Below are positions 21,432 to 34,473 of a stretch of DNA of 64,000 nt, piece after piece. This DNA is from Hypholoma sublateritium FD-334 SS-4 (Eukaryota > Basidiomycota > Agaricomycetes > Agaricales > Strophariaceae). Positions within the stretch are counted from its first letter, which is position 1. Every line of letters begins with the position of its first letter. The position numbers were made by a program, and so were the translations under genes. The DNA lies in NCBI GenBank assembly GCA_000827495.1, contig KN817557.1:101033-165032 (forward strand). Direction: 5' to 3'. Below the pieces are notes generated by a model. The model was not told the DNA's origin. It was given only the letters and a program-made list of their open reading frames with translations, and ran no database searches.

Positions 21432-23982
21432 ATGACCATGAGCGAGATGTACGTGTGGGGTACCGGCACAGACGCGGCTGCGGCAAACATAGACAAGCAA
21501 CTCAATAACTGCATCGAAAGTCTGAATTATTATTTGAACAGTCAGTGCGTATGACAATCAGTCTTGTTCTCTTCCATCTGCAACTCACATTTGCCCTTTT
21601 GTCGCATCCTACAGTGTAACCGGTCTTTCCGGCTCAATCTCCCTCGGATCTTGCCTCTCCACGTCTATATTACACCCACGCCCGACCGTGACTTCCGCCG
21701 ATAAGAAACCGCATCCCCCCACTTCACCTGTACCGGACCATTCTGTAATGCATCAGAATGGTCGCAATTTGTTCATTGAAGACCTCGAGGATAGTACGGC
21801 ACTCGCAGCGGTAGCAGTCACCGCTCACAAGGTACCCGCACAACCCCCTTTGACTTGGGACTGGGCTGTCGAACATGAAGATCGCAAACGAGAACGGAAG
21901 TCGGACGCCGCTTCGCATGAGCCCACGCCATTTGAAGTTGACAGGAAGATCCTGAAAGACGTTGTGCGGGAAAAGATGGGCGTCGAGGTTGGGCGCATTC
22001 GTTTTCTCAACTCTGGTGAGCTCGAGTTTCAGCCTCTGCCGGTTGGGCGTCCATTTACTGAAAATAACGCCCATAGGAACGTTTCATAAGGTAGCTTGCG
22101 CGTCGTTTAACCCCAGGTGTCGTTTCTGATGACTGTCGCATCTGATTTGCACAGGCTTATCTCGTTACACTGGTTGATCACGTAGACCTCGTCGCCAGAG
22201 TTGCCCGTCGATTCATGCCCCGCTTGAAGATAGAGTCGGAAGTCGCGACCATCAGCTATCTCCGCCACAAGACCAATATACCCGTCTCCACGATATATCA
22301 CTACGATTCCAATCCCTACAACCGTCTCGGCGGCGAGTTCATTTTGATGTCTAAAGTGCGTCTAAATTGTGGGGAGTTTTTGCGGACATGTTCTGATCAC
22401 GTGACATATGACAGGCACCCGGAATTCCGCTTTCTCAGGTTTATCATGGGCTTTCGTACGGAGACCTTGTCAAGTTGATGAAAAATGTGGCCGCCATCAT
22501 TCTTCCCCTGTTCGCTCACCGTTTTCAGGCCATCGGCTCGCTCTATTTTGGTCCAGAACCCTCCGTCTCGGTTGGGTCTGGTTCCCCCACCCCCAAGGCA
22601 CTCTCCGACCGGTACTCCGCATTCCCTTTTTCGCCTACGCTAGACGTAAGCGGGATCTCCGCAATACTCACCCCAAAACCCTCGTTTGTCGTGCCTTCCG
22701 CGCTGCAAGCCATTCCGAATGAATACCATATCGGCCCGATCATCTCATGGCCGTTCTTCGGCTCGAATCGCGGCGAGCTGACGCATCCTGCGGAGCTCAA
22801 CCGCGGGCCATGGCCTACGACTCAGTCATATCTCGCCTCGTGCGTCACCCGTGAAATCGATGGTGTCATCAGGGAGAACGAAGGCAAATCTGCGCCCCAT
22901 CGACTGCATTTGGACCCGGACGAAATTATCTCCTCACGGCATCACCGCGTGCGCGCTGTGCCCGGCGACGAGAGTGACGAAAGCGACGAATGGAACCTCT
23001 CCGAGAGCGAAGACGAGTGGGAAGGGCCCGGGGATGTGATGTACCGCGACTACCGGCGCATGCAGCGCAGCACTTTCCTCGTCGCGCACATGGTCGAACG
23101 CGAAGAGAAGGTGCGCAAGGAGATGGGCCGCTGGATGTCGATGATGGAACGCCTCACCGGGCTGCTGAAGACGAGAGACGGCCCAGAGGAGTTCGGGCTT
23201 GACTGCCATGATCTCAGCCTCGAGAACATCTTCGTCGATGAGAAGGATCACACCACGATCGTGAGCAGCTACTCCATTCTATATGATCAGCCTTGCTCAC
23301 TTCTCTCCCCATGTAGACGAGCATCATCGACTGGGAGTCCACGACCACACGCCCGCTCTGGGCCTGCGCGCACGTGCCCGCCTTCCTCCAATCCAGTCCC
23401 TTCCTCACCAAGCTCTTTCGCGAGATCGTTGCGAAGCTCCCCACGGACCCCACCGTCCAGATCCAACTTCCGCCGGCCGCGAAGAACGTCGATCTCTCCG
23501 AGCTCTGCCGCGAGTGGCTGCACTATGAGACGTCCGGCACGCGCCTGCGCATGGCGCACCGCTGCGCGGAGTGGGACGGCTGGGAGGAGGGCCTCGTCGA
23601 CAGTATCCTTGGGCCGGAGGACTTCGAGGCGGAGTGGTTCCGGCACGGCTCTGCGCTCGCCGCGTTCGACGCGGACCTCGACGCGTCCATCCACGGCATC
23701 CTCGCGAGCACGCCGGGGCACGAGAGCACTGCGAGCCGCTACGGGCGCGCGAAGAAGGGCGCTGCCGCCGGCGCACGCGGCGCGGTGCCGAAGCTATCAT
23801 CGAAGCTTCCGATGCTTGAAGAGCAGGAAAAGGAACAGATGCTGAACACAACGGGCGACATCTGCGGCGGGCGCGGCGGCGAGCTCGGGCGGCGCCTCGA
23901 GGCGTGGCTCACGGTCTCGGGGAACATGCGCGATATTCACTCGGACGCCGAGGGGGGGCCTGTGGACGTTGAGGCCCGGTGA
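21432..23982 (+). CDS. Aminoglycoside-phosphotransferase/protein-kinase-like protein
   Basis: Exons are 21432-21544, 21615-22080, 22155-22355, 22415-23260 and 23317-23982, about 763 residues. It is a fungal APH-type kinase fold. Near the start of the kinase part come ESEVATISYLRHKTNIPVS and EFILMSKAPGIPLSQVYHGL. The catalytic loop reads LDCHDLSLENIFVDE (Asp and Asn present) and the metal-binding motif is TSIIDWES, the usual DFG-equivalent IDW. An acidic Ser/Glu/Asp-rich insert lies about residues 440-480. The substrate of this fungal group is unknown; drug resistance should not be inferred. The start at 21432 is chosen because a GTGCGT donor at 21545 joins it in frame to 21615. The donor at 22081 (GTTTCA) is weak and that junction is the least certain. 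Confidence 0.75.
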
Positions 23983-24517
23983 GCTGCGTATGCTCTGGTG
24001 AGTTGCGCGGTGAGGTATAAACCAGTTCCGATGGAATGGACACCTCAGATTATGCAGCCAACCACCTCGGGGTCATGGGCCCTATCCTCCCCTGACAGAT
24101 GTATGTCCCTTGCGGGGCGTATTCAGACGCTTCCTGAGGCCGTATCGTATGACATTGGTGATCGCCCGTGTCATTTTGCTGGCACATTGGTTAAGCAAGC
24201 GCGTGCAGTAGACATGTGCACTGCGTTCTCTATTTCTAAAATCTCGGTGGTTCTGTATTATATATACACCAGCGTGTGTTTATCCCGCCTTTCCTTCCGA
24301 TCTGCCGTTTTGTATGTAGTAGGGTTCTTACACGTTTGCTCCGTTTTTGGTACTACTTAGACTCTTTATCTACTTCGTTGTATAATAGAATATATTATTG
24401 GCGCATTCACTCCTTGTCAGTCAGATAAGAAAGTTGACACTGACTGGACATACACTTCACCTAAATTGATAAACACTACATATTACGAACGGCGGCGTCT
24501 TTATTAAATAACAGCTA
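23983..24517. other. Convergent intergenic region
   Basis: 3' flanks of the kinase-like and GNAT genes. AT-rich, no ORF of interest. Confidence 0.4.
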
Positions 24518-25366
24518 TCAGGGGACAGTAACCTTGATATACGACTCCCACTGCTTTTTCCTTGTCACAAAACCACATTTTAGGTAGAGACATAATGCCG
24601 CCTGATTTTCTTCTCCGACAGCTATCCAGATTTCTTTGCAATGCGACATGAGGCAAATGACTGAAAGGATGAGGCCACGAGCAAATCCACGTCGCCGATA
24701 AGGTTCTTCTACTGCCAGACCCGTAATAAGAACTTGCAATCCGTCTTTGTCGTTTTCTAGGGAGATGTATTGGATGTATCCAATAGGTTCAGTGGAGTCC
24801 CCACAAACCCACGCCACAGTACTTTCGCTCCCGCCCAAAGCCTTCTTTGCAGGATACTGAGAGCAAAAATACTCACTTCCATCAATGATTCTGGATTTCG
24901 AGGAGATTTGTGTGATATAACACTGAAGTGTAGCATGTATCTTCATAAGGCATGTGGGCTTCAAAGACATGATGAGCGAAGCACCTTCAGATAACAAGGC
25001 GTTCGGATGGGTAAATCTCGGTTCCCAGGACCATCCGAAGAATCTGCTGGTGAAGGTTAAAGGTAGATGCTGCGAATAGGGAGGGCTATTCCACGTTTCC
25101 AGCTGACGCCAGCGTTCATCACAACAGTGGATTTGGGAGAGAAGCGAGTTTTCAATGACCGGGTTGCTGTCATATCCTTCTGAGAAAGGAGTCAGATCGC
25201 CGTCTTCCAAGATAAAATAACATCCATTCAAAAAGTGACGCGGATATTGAGGGTTGTGGATGATCAAAATCGCTGCCAATATTCCGCGCAGATGGGGTGG
25301 GATAGGTAGTCGTAGAACTTTGGGGGCACTGTTTTCGAAATGCTTCACCAGTAACTGTTTGTACAT
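24518..25366 (-). CDS. GNAT-family N-acetyltransferase
   Basis: A single exon of 282 residues, starting at the ATG at 25366. The frame is open further upstream, but the extra sequence does not look conserved. The C-terminal third carries the GNAT core: ITGLAVEEPYRRRGFARGL contains the acetyl-CoA pyrophosphate loop (R-R-R-G-F-A), followed by the late strand-helix ENQAALCLYLKCGFVTRK, where a neighbouring residue of the molecule is the usual Y-x-x-x-G-F pattern. The N-terminal part resembles other fungal GNAT proteins of unknown substrate. Nothing in the neighbourhood suggests a pathway. Confidence 0.75.
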   Translation of the reverse strand: MYKQLLVKHFENSAPKVLRLPIPPHLRGILAAILIIHNPQYPRHFLNGCYFILEDGDLTPFSEGYDSNPVIENSLLSQIHCCDERWRQLETWNSPPYSQHLPLTFTSRFFGWSWEPRFTHPNALLSEGASLIMSLKPTCLMKIHATLQCYITQISSKSRIIDGSEYFCSQYPAKKALGGSESTVAWVCGDSTEPIGYIQYISLENDKDGLQVLITGLAVEEPYRRRGFARGLILSVICLMSHCKEIWIAVGEENQAALCLYLKCGFVTRKKQWESYIKVTVP

Positions 25367-26768
25367 CGTGGTGGAAACACAGTTGCATTGGACTGAGACT
25401 AAGTATGATATCCGCGAAGGTCCACGAGGGTAGAGGTGATATTGAGCAAAATATTTCCGACCGTTGTGTCTGTCAACTGTCTGGTACCTGCCTGGTACTC
25501 GGTGTTCTATCAGGTTGGTGGGTTTTGTCACGGCTGGCTGCGTCAGACTGAGTGGCGGTGAAAACCCACAGAGCTGGTCGCCACGATGGCGAGACGTTAG
25601 CGCGTAGTAAGCTAACGTGGATGCGGACCTCGGTGCGATATTTCGTTTGTTTTGCTGGATATCCAAAGAGGAGATCGAATAAAAATAACTCCGCCTCTTT
25701 GGGCATTCGTGACTCCGTCGACCTCTCACAATCTGCGGCCATTGGCCCAACTTGAGCTAAACTCGACGCAGCAGTTTTATTCGACCTGAAATGTCGCTGA
25801 ATCTTAACGTCAATGTTATTCAGTACTTGACTCCATGAAAATCTGCCTACGAACAACCTGCAAACGTGCTCGCCCTTGAAAAAATTCTATTGATCGCACT
25901 CAATTCTGGTTTTTGCATTGGTGCGTCCGTTCTGGATTGAAGTGTGTTCTTCTCAGTGATTGATATATAGTGGCTCATAAATGCGGGTCATGCGATCTAC
26001 AGATAATTCTGAGAAGCGTATTCATATTTGCTGCGGCCAAACTACCTGGGCTCTCCGCCTCCAAGATCATCCACGGCTTGCTAGTGTCTCCGAAACTGTC
26101 CCTCCAATACTTTAGGAGCCGTCTAGAAAGCTTATTTGTCTATTCATGGACTGACCGGACCCGAGGGGATGACCGCATCCCTCGTTTCTGCCAGCTCTAC
26201 TCTCCGTCGATTCAGCCGACAAAAACCCAAAAATTAGCAATGGCGCGTCCTGGCCTTGTCTATTTCTCGCCGTCAAAGAAGCGGATCATGAAGAACACGT
26301 TTATTTCTGTATCACTCGGGGACTTCTCCGCTATGCGAGCTCGGCATGTAGAAATGCGCCAGTTTTACGTCTAAAAGCTACCGACGTGAACAGCAAGGAC
26401 CTAAATTGTCGGTATTTTCCCGGATGGGCGACTGCGTGGCACTGTGGGACGCTCTGGCGCTGCCGTTCTTCTTTGGTGTTCCTTTCCACTCATGGTCAAT
26501 TCCTGGCGCACCGTTCACTCTGGGGCTATGACAGGACTATGTATGAGCGCATCTTACAAACACTCTTATTTCGCCGGACCAACTAGCTTTTACGCGATCA
26601 CGCGGGAGCGATGAACTCTCTTTTCTTTGCGTCATGCGGAGGGCAGAACTTGCGAAATTTATGCGAAGGAATGGCCGACTCATTGTCGGGCGTCTTGCAA
26701 CGCATAAAAGGCGGCCGCTCGAGGGCTTAGCTCGGTATCTACCAAGTTTTACCTCCGCCAAGAACAAG
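25367..26768. promoter_or_regulatory. Divergent intergenic region upstream of GNAT (-) and AA9 (+)
   Basis: 1.4 kb with no supported gene. A TATA-like CATAAAAG occurs at about 26703-26710, roughly 60 bp before the AA9 start codon. Several short ORFs in 25970-26590 show no domain or codon support. Confidence 0.4.
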
Positions 26769-28226
26769 ATGTTGGGTATCGCCGCTCTCGCTCTCGCGTT
26801 CTTCGCTCAGAAAGCTGCCGCTCACGGCGGTGTTTTGTTCTACTCCATCGGCGGTACTTGGTACAACGGATGGTCGCCATACAACACCCCCACCGGCCAG
26901 ACCACCATCCAGCGCCCATGGTCAAGCTAGTACGCAGCTCTGGCGAGTCCATCGAGCAGTTTGCTAACGGTCTCTTTAGCAACCCCATCCAATCGGTGTC
27001 CGACCCTACGTTGGCATGCAACGACGATGGAACGTCCGGTGCTCTGCAGTTGACCGCCAGCGCTGTTGCTGCCGGTACTAAGATTACCGCCTACTGGAAC
27101 AACCCATGGCCTCACCCATACGGTCCCCAGGTAAGCGACCATTTCTTTCAACTGCTGTAGCATTACTCCAGAAGTGAACACATCCCAAACAGCTCACGTA
27201 CCTCGCACAATGCCCGGGAACCTCCTGCACTGGCGTTAATGCGAACACATTGCAATGGGTATGATCATCTCATCTCATTAATTCTCTGCTCTGAATTCTC
27301 AATGTGTCTAGTTCAAAATCGATGAAGCCGGTCTCCTATCAGGCTCCATCTACGCTGGGTCATGGGCAGCTGGCTTAATGATTACCAACAACAACACCTG
27401 GACGTCTACTATCCCAGCCTCAGTACCAAGCGGCGCCTACCTCATCCGCTTCGAGACAATTGCCCTTCACTCGCTCCCAGCTGTGCGTTCACTTGTCCGG
27501 CAGACTTAAATCAATCACTAAATGCACCCTTTGATACAGCAAATGTACCCTGAATGTGCTCAAATTCAAATCACTGGTGGAGGAAGCCTTGCACCGACCA
27601 CTGCCGAGCTTGTCACCTTCCCCGGAGGCTACGGCGTCAACGACCCCGGATGTAAGCATCGCGTCTCTGTCGCAGAATGCTGGAAATGACTGACCTTTCC
27701 CCAATTACAGTGACCGTCGACATCTACAGCAACCAAGCCCAGACCACGTACAACTACACTATCCCAGGACCTCCCCTCTACGCCGGTGCCAAGGTGAGCT
27801 AAAAGTTTTTTCACCGCACTTCATTCTCATGGGACAATCAAATCGATAGGTGACTGTCCCCAGCTTGCCCGCAACCGCGTCGGGATCGCCGCCGCCTGCA
27901 TCCTCCGCTCCTGGGTCCCCTACAACCGCGCCTGCCACAACGACCAAGCCCGCGACGACTACCGCCCCAGTCGCAACGACCACTTCGACAACGTCTGGCG
28001 CCACTGCTGCACACTTTGCTCAGTGCGGTGGACAAGGATGGACAGGTGCCACTGTCTGGTATGTTATTTTTTGGCATTCTTTGTCGTGTTCAACTTAAAC
28101 TTTCTGTTTCTTTAGCGCTTCCCCATTCACCTGCACTGTTTCCAACGGTAAGTCAATATTGTCCATCGGAACATACCGTTTATCCTCACTTCGATTGTCA
28201 CAGCGTACTACTCCCAATGTCTCTGA
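26769..28226 (+). CDS. AA9 lytic polysaccharide monooxygenase with C-terminal CBM1
   Basis: A secreted copper enzyme that oxidatively cleaves cellulose. Exons are 26769-26929, 26980-27130, 27193-27258, 27312-27482, 27540-27651, 27711-27793, 27850-28058, 28116-28147 and 28204-28226, about 335 residues, with every phase consistent. The signal peptide ends before HGGVLFY, so the mature N-terminal His is the first histidine-brace ligand. [16 protein letters not shown] carries the second copper His. RFETIALHS and [10 protein letters not shown] carry the usual His/Gln/Tyr of the axial site. A Thr/Pro/Ala linker (about residues 250-290) leads to a CBM1 with [15 protein letters not shown] and SPFTCTVSN ending in SQCL. 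Nothing is missing, so it should be active. Confidence 0.93.
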
Positions 28227-28714
28227 TCGGAGTCTTATGGTGTAAGCACAGTGCGCGTGGCATATTTCTCGAAAATGTATTATGCTTTGTACCACGACCA
28301 GCCGTATTTTATTGGCAACGTTTCTGAAATTAAAATACCTTTATGAGTTGATCCACATCATATATCAAACTAAGCGATTCAGATGAGATACATGTACAAG
28401 TACAAGGAAGAAGTACTGCAAATTAATGTACACTTGAAGTCCGTGAGCTCGATGTAGGTAACGAGATATACTGATAATGGATAATAATGAAAAGGCTAAT
28501 AAAAAGAAAAGCAGCAACATCACGATTAAGAGTGGGAAGCAAAGTCAAGGAATGGAACATACAGTCCACGGGGACGGTACAAGTCAGATGAGAACATAAA
28601 TATCGATTTTATACAGATCGCCCTCCATGAGGCGATGTTGCGAACCAAAGTAAACCTAAAGAGTGAGAGAGAAGAAACGAACCCATGAAGCTGATCAAGA
28701 AGGGTTGCTAGGAT
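28227..28714. other. Convergent intergenic region
   Basis: 3' flanks of AA9 and amidase. AT-rich; nothing recognised. Confidence 0.4.
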
Positions 28715-30863
28715 TCACAGATTGACTGCGTTCACAAAGACCGATCCTTGCTGGTGCAGTGCATCCTCTATCACTTGCATGCCTTCCAGTACCTTCTCTT
28801 CTTCGAACCGACGCCCAACGACCTGGACGCCTAAGGGTAGACCGTGCATCTTTGCCGCATCATAGACCGAGTATGCGGTCTTGGCAACAGCCGGGTAGGA
28901 TTTGAACTGATCCGAGTCAACAAAGTCTTCTGGAAGATTGTCCAACTCCTTGTCGACGTTCGTAACTGGAAGAACGCCGGCAGGGTAATCCAGCTATGAT
29001 GTTACGGTCAGCGTAGAAGGGATGGGACGAGAAAAGAGACGTACCAGGCTGAATAAAAATGTGTAGCCAGCGCAAATGAGGGTGGTTTTCTCCGAAGCAC
29101 CGTGCTCGATGGCGGGGAATGAGATAGGCACCGTCAAAACGAAGTCCAGGCCTTCTTCGACCCACTTTCTGTGCCATTCGGCTCTGTAAGCGTCCCGTGC
29201 AACGACGTTTTGGCGGTCTTCCAAGACCGACTTCGTGTGCATGATTTCAAGCAACTCGCTCGATGCGGCGTCGTCTGCTCCCGTGAAGTAGGCCAGGATT
29301 CTTTTCATGAGGCGAGGAAGGTGCAAGAGGTCAAGTATCGCCATGGCTGCCATGTTAACTTTCTCTCCGGGACTTAGAGCGTTCTTGATTTGCTGGCCTG
29401 AGAGTTAACTCCATCAGATTTAATGGCACATGCGAGTAGACGAGCGGTACGTGCCACCATCGGAGAATAGAAGCTGATATCCTATCTTCAAGCCGTCCCA
29501 GACATTAGGGGGATGACTGTGATAATAAATCGATCAGAACCTCGGAAAACGATACATAAAGACTTACAAGTCGACTACTTCGTGGCCCTGCTTCTTGAGA
29601 GCGGCGATGACTATGGATAGAGCGCGCTTACAAGCAGGGGTAGGGGGTATGAGGCCTGAAAGGGGTCGGAAACAAATTCGTGTAGCTCCATGGATTCACG
29701 TACCATCCTCCCAGACGATTCCCCATTTCAGTTTTCGGCCCTCGTCCCGCAGATTGACGTCTTTCCACGGCAGGGGGACACACTAAAAGATACGAGTTTG
29801 GTGCCGAAACATCCACAAAAGTATATGGTACTTACGGTGTGGTCGTATTGCCAAGGTTCGCAGGCGATAACTCTCTTCCAGAAGTCACGCAAGTCGACAA
29901 GGCTCCCAGCCATGGGGGACGTTATGATGGGTACAGACTCCAGACCAGCCATGGACGATTCTGTCCCCCAAGACGGAAACCGTCCCGAACTAGCCTTGAG
30001 GCTCCAGATTCCACAGAAGTGCGCGGGTATCCTGACACTGCCAGCGATGTCCGTGCCAATTTCGATTTTGCTTCCGCCGCAAGCGAGAAGGGCTCCTCCA
30101 CCGCCCGTGGACGCGCCCACCGTAAAATCGGGATTATATGGATTATCAGTGCGTCCAAATACGTCGGAAGCCGTTTCGATAGCGAGTAAGCCCGCAGGAA
30201 CCGTCGTCTTCACATGTACCAGCGCCCCGGCATCTTGCAAAAGACGTACGATTGCCGAAGAGGACGCCGATGGTTTCCCGACGTTTTTAGAGTAGCCAAT
30301 GGTCGAATCGTGGCCTTGAATATTGACCGTGTCTGGGCGAGAGAAAAAAGCACGATAATGTATTAGAATTTAGTGCGACGTCGGTGGCGTGCCCCTTCTT
30401 GAACGGATGCTCCGCACCTTTGATACTGACGGGAACGCCAAGTAACGACCGTTCGCGAGCCGCCTCATTGATTCCCGCGTCTAGATCAACCCCTAGCCCC
30501 CAGTTAGCAACTGGGGGGATGAGTAGCGCCTCCTGAAACATTATATCGGACACGCAATTTGTCGCCCGCTGCGCGACAAGTGTCTTCTTCGCATACGCGA
30601 GCATGATGGCCGACGGAGAGATCGTCCCCGAACGACATTGCGAAACTAGTTGAGAGATAGAAAGAGCGTGAATTTTTTCTTCGAGTAAAGAGAGTGGGGC
30701 TGAATAAATGGCGGGGAGTGAGTCAATTTTGGACTGCCGCTCCTGCTGCTTCCGCGCACTAGACAAGGACGAAAAGGCGTTAGAAAAACGTGTCTGGGCG
30801 GATATGAGTCAGCGGAACGTACCATGCGTGCTGGTGGGCAGAGGGAAAGAAAGAAAAAAGCAT
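28715..30863 (-). CDS. Amidase (amidase signature family)
   Basis: Exons on the minus strand are 30863-30823, 30758-30418, 30332-29836, 29782-29704, 29655-29568, 29516-29458, 29397-29045 and 28993-28715, 578 residues, a usual length for fungal amidases. The Ser-Ser-Lys catalytic triad is visible: Lys in LLGVPVSIKD, and the Gly/Ser-rich core FTVGASTGGGGALLACGGS followed by GTDIAGSVRIPAHFCG, which holds the two serines. The C-terminal part has DYPAGVLPVTNVD and LPLGVQVVGRRFEEEK. No signal peptide is seen, so it is probably cytosolic and hydrolyses a small amide; the substrate is unknown. The start at 30863 is preferred because a 64-nt intron with a TTCTAAC branch point joins it in frame. A TATA-like CTATAAGA lies about 60 bp upstream. 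Confidence 0.88.
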
Positions 30864-33800
30864 GATTTACAGAAAGATAAGTAAGGATGTATGGAACTCG
30901 ACGATGAGTCGAGGTACGGGTCTTATAGCGTGGTCGCAATCCGAGGAGTTACGTAGAGCGGGTTAGAGCTTGGCTAGAGCGAAGGGGCGACGATAGCGGG
31001 AGATGCCTTGATTGCACTCTTTTATGAAAGAATCTGGGCACCTACTGTTGCCATTGCGTTAGTATCGAGCGTGACACCGGCGAGTTAGAATTATTCAAAA
31101 ACTATAAATCTACAAGAAGGGAAAGGAAATAAAGTGACCATGTCAGGTCTCGGCGATCTCCCCGCAGCGGTTATAAGCCGCAAGGCCTCAAGGAGGTAAA
31201 CGTGTGAATGCGATCATCGCCGGCTCAGCTGCGACTGCTAATACACGCACTGAAAACTTATCGCGAATCCCTCCAACCAATACATCCACCCCGCTCCCGG
31301 ATAAAATGGTTGACATGTAACGCTGCAATAAAGCACATCGCTCACCGCATATGCCACTAATTAATGGCCAATCGAAGCCAAGGCACCAGAAGGCTGATAT
31401 CGATGATTTGCGGAGGAAGGGCGTTGCAAATTTCCGGAGCGAGGAAGAGGGGGGTGCGCAGGGGCAGTATGGGCGAAGAAGATGCAACGAAAAAATAGAT
31501 CTCTATTTATCATCAATGATCTCAGCTTCGTTTACCTTCACGATGCAAACTCACGGCTTGCACGGGTCGTCCATATCCGGCCTCTGACATGGTACCAGCG
31601 CGAAGGAGATAACGTTGACGCAGTTTGCGCAGTGGCGGAACAAGCGTATCAGCTCTGACTAAGCCTAATGGTGAAAGTCACATAGAAAGCAAACGTACGA
31701 AAAGTATGGCTTAGAAAATGTCTGGGTGAGCCGGGGATACGCGTCCGGCTACTCTCATGTCAGAAGAGCAGCTGCAGGCGCCTGTCCTGATCTTTCGAGT
31801 TGATTGCTGCGGCCATCAGATAGTCTCATCATTTTTAGAGACCGTTGCTAAACTTGCTCTCCTTTTACCGGTGGATGATTGTTTTTCTTGAAGATGACAT
31901 GTATGACGCAGGGTACTTAATTTGCGGGGAGGTCTGCGATCATGAAGGTCCTTACGCCCCCTACAGCAATCATGCTAGATATGCCATACCGGAGACCCTG
32001 CTTTTCCGACGCCCTCGGAAAATAAACCGGAGTATCTAGCCCATGTTCCGTCAGTAGTTTCATGTCCAATCCAATAATGGTACGGCTTACGACTGATCGA
32101 TTGCGCAAGTATTGATAATGGTATTTAGTCTTTACGGCAATTACGACACATGTTCTCTGTCAAACGAGCGGCTTTTTGATAGAGATCCTAAATTTCCTCC
32201 CAAATTTTGTAGTTCAGAGAACGAGACCCGCAGATCCCTACTTCTGGTCAGTAGATAGAGTCATTAATAGCATTCATTATACACACACCGTCAAAATCCA
32301 TGGACATGCACATTCAAATGCTGACAGAATGAATTCAGGCCTATCGCTGGGTGCAGCATTGCCTATCCCACCTACGTCGAAGCTAGAATCTCACCGACGT
32401 CGGGCGGTAGATTCGTCCGCAAACAACGTGTGACTAGCGACCACCAGAGTGACCCGATTCTTGTGGCGCGCGCGGCGCCCACCATTTTGGGGTCTATAAA
32501 AATACAAGCTGGCGTCAGCAGGCCACCCAAAAGGTCATAATAAGCAAACCGAACAAGAAAGCCCATTGGGCATCCCAACGTGAGCAAATCAGACGCAGCC
32601 ACCAGTGGCAAAGCACTGATGAACGTGAAGCGCCACCAACCCGCTCATAACGGCGAGCCTTATGCGCCCACCTACGCTGACTCGTTTCGCGGTGAGGACG
32701 TATAGGGTACGGATGTGCTTTTGACCGAAGCGCATCAGTGGGGCAGTGTCGGTGCTTCGCATTCAATGTTCCGACTGCGTTGACTATTGGCTGGTATGTA
32801 TAGAGAGCGGGAGCGACGGCCTCACGAGGGGCGATGACGGCATCTGTCCGAGAACGCGGACGTGCATGGGAAGAGATCATAGGATGAAAATTTCATATCG
32901 CTGGTCGTTCGTTGTAGCCGAGTGCGTTACTCAGACCGGGTAAAGTCGTGAGCGAGCCAGGAGTAGAAGGCCAGAAACTCAGCCCGAGAACGAGAAACGT
33001 GTTTCGAAGCAGCGTAAAGTGAGCTTGAGGTCGTCAGGCCGCCCCTAAAAGAAGAGGTAGATCAACGGGACTGCGAAAGGTCGCTATCTGAGCGCCGCTT
33101 CTTGGCTAACGAGGATAACGCGGATAGACAGTAGTATAAGCCAGTCCAGACGTTGCGTCCCGGTATACGACGTGCGAGGAAAGCGCGAGTCCATTGCGTT
33201 GGTGCATTTCGTCAGAATTCATTAGACCGTCTTCGTGATAGGCAGCAAATGTATTCGGGTTCGGGAAACGAGGGTGATCCGTTCGCATTGGCAAGAGGAA
33301 GTGATTGGGGCGTGGTAAAGTCAATGTCGTAGCAAAGTTTTCTCAGCATGATCTTCGACTATGAATATGCTTGCTATGGACCTAGCGCAGTATTCGGCTA
33401 GAAAGAAATTCTTGGTGGAAAAGAAGGGATCAGCGTTATCGTCTCCATTTCCCAGATCGACGCTGCTGGCATACTTAACGTTCATCGAGCATGCGCGGTT
33501 CAGATTGCCTGTTCGCCCAAAGCATGGGCCAGTAACTCTGGAAATTTTGGATTCTAAAAAATGCATTAGAGCGACGACGCCACGGCGGATGACTTCTTCA
33601 AGATTGGAATGCTGGCGTTCACATACGCAGATTATTTGGGCCGAGATAGTTTATGGCATATATGCACCTTCCCCAAGATCCTCCCTGATTGGCCCATCTT
33701 TGACTCTTGGATTTGCTTTGAATAGTCAGAGTAGTCAGTCCATGTTCGTAGCCCCAATCTTCCAGAATTTAGAGTTCCTAAATAATCCTGATCAGTGGTC

Positions 33801-34473
33801 ACAAAGGGTGGCCAGTCCAACGGAGTGGCGGCGCTAAAAGTAATATAAGAATCAGTCAAAAGCGAGCATCGTGATTTCAGGGAGGGAGCAAGCTTGAGGA
33901 TGGTGTGAGGGGTTGTCAAGAAATTTCAGGCCTCAGTTTCGTTCGCCGTAGACAAAAAGTATACAGTTGAACCTGTTATTCGAGCGTAATCCGGGGCCTC
34001 TCGAGAATGCGGCCAAGTCTACGAAGAATTGTATGAGCCAAAACCTCCATAAGCCTGGAAATATTGTGCAGGCTTTTGGTACTCAAGAATCTGATGGTCT
34101 TTGCAGAAGATGAAAGTAAGCTTTTTGGACGAATGGTTTGCCACTACGTCACCGCAACCTTCGTGACTACTGTTACTTGGTCTTCTATGCTTCCGTAGGT
34201 GTTCTCAGCGGGATCTTGCGGCTCAAAGGGACACTTTATCAAACATGAAGACGGCAGAAAGAAGTTGAAGGGAAGAGGCGCTCCGAGTCCGGGCAAAGAC
34301 GCGCGCGGCGAAATCCGGGCTTCGTTGATTGCTGCACGTGAATTTGTTCCGCGAACTGTCACGAACTGTCACAGCTATATTGTCACTTTGGAGTGAAACC
34401 TATTCTTCATTGATTCTTCATTCTAAGTATTCGCGAATAGTTGTAGCTCTTGACTCTCCCGCATCGCCGCTTC
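30864..34473. other. Gene-poor 3.6 kb
   Basis: No gene is supported. ORFs of up to 158 codons exist (for example 33361-33837 on plus, 33632-33919 on minus), but no domain, splice pattern or codon bias supports any. It may be degraded gene or transposon sequence. Confidence 0.35.

Noticed and set aside
21363..21554. A small ORF ending in SQCV, considered as a CaaX pheromone precursor
   Set aside because: The end is not a four-residue CaaX box, and a GTGCGT donor inside it joins to the downstream kinase-like gene in phase.
30794..30822. A first exon of only ATG with a 29-nt intron in the amidase gene
   Set aside because: The start at 30863 with a 64-nt intron and a TTCTAAC branch point fits better.
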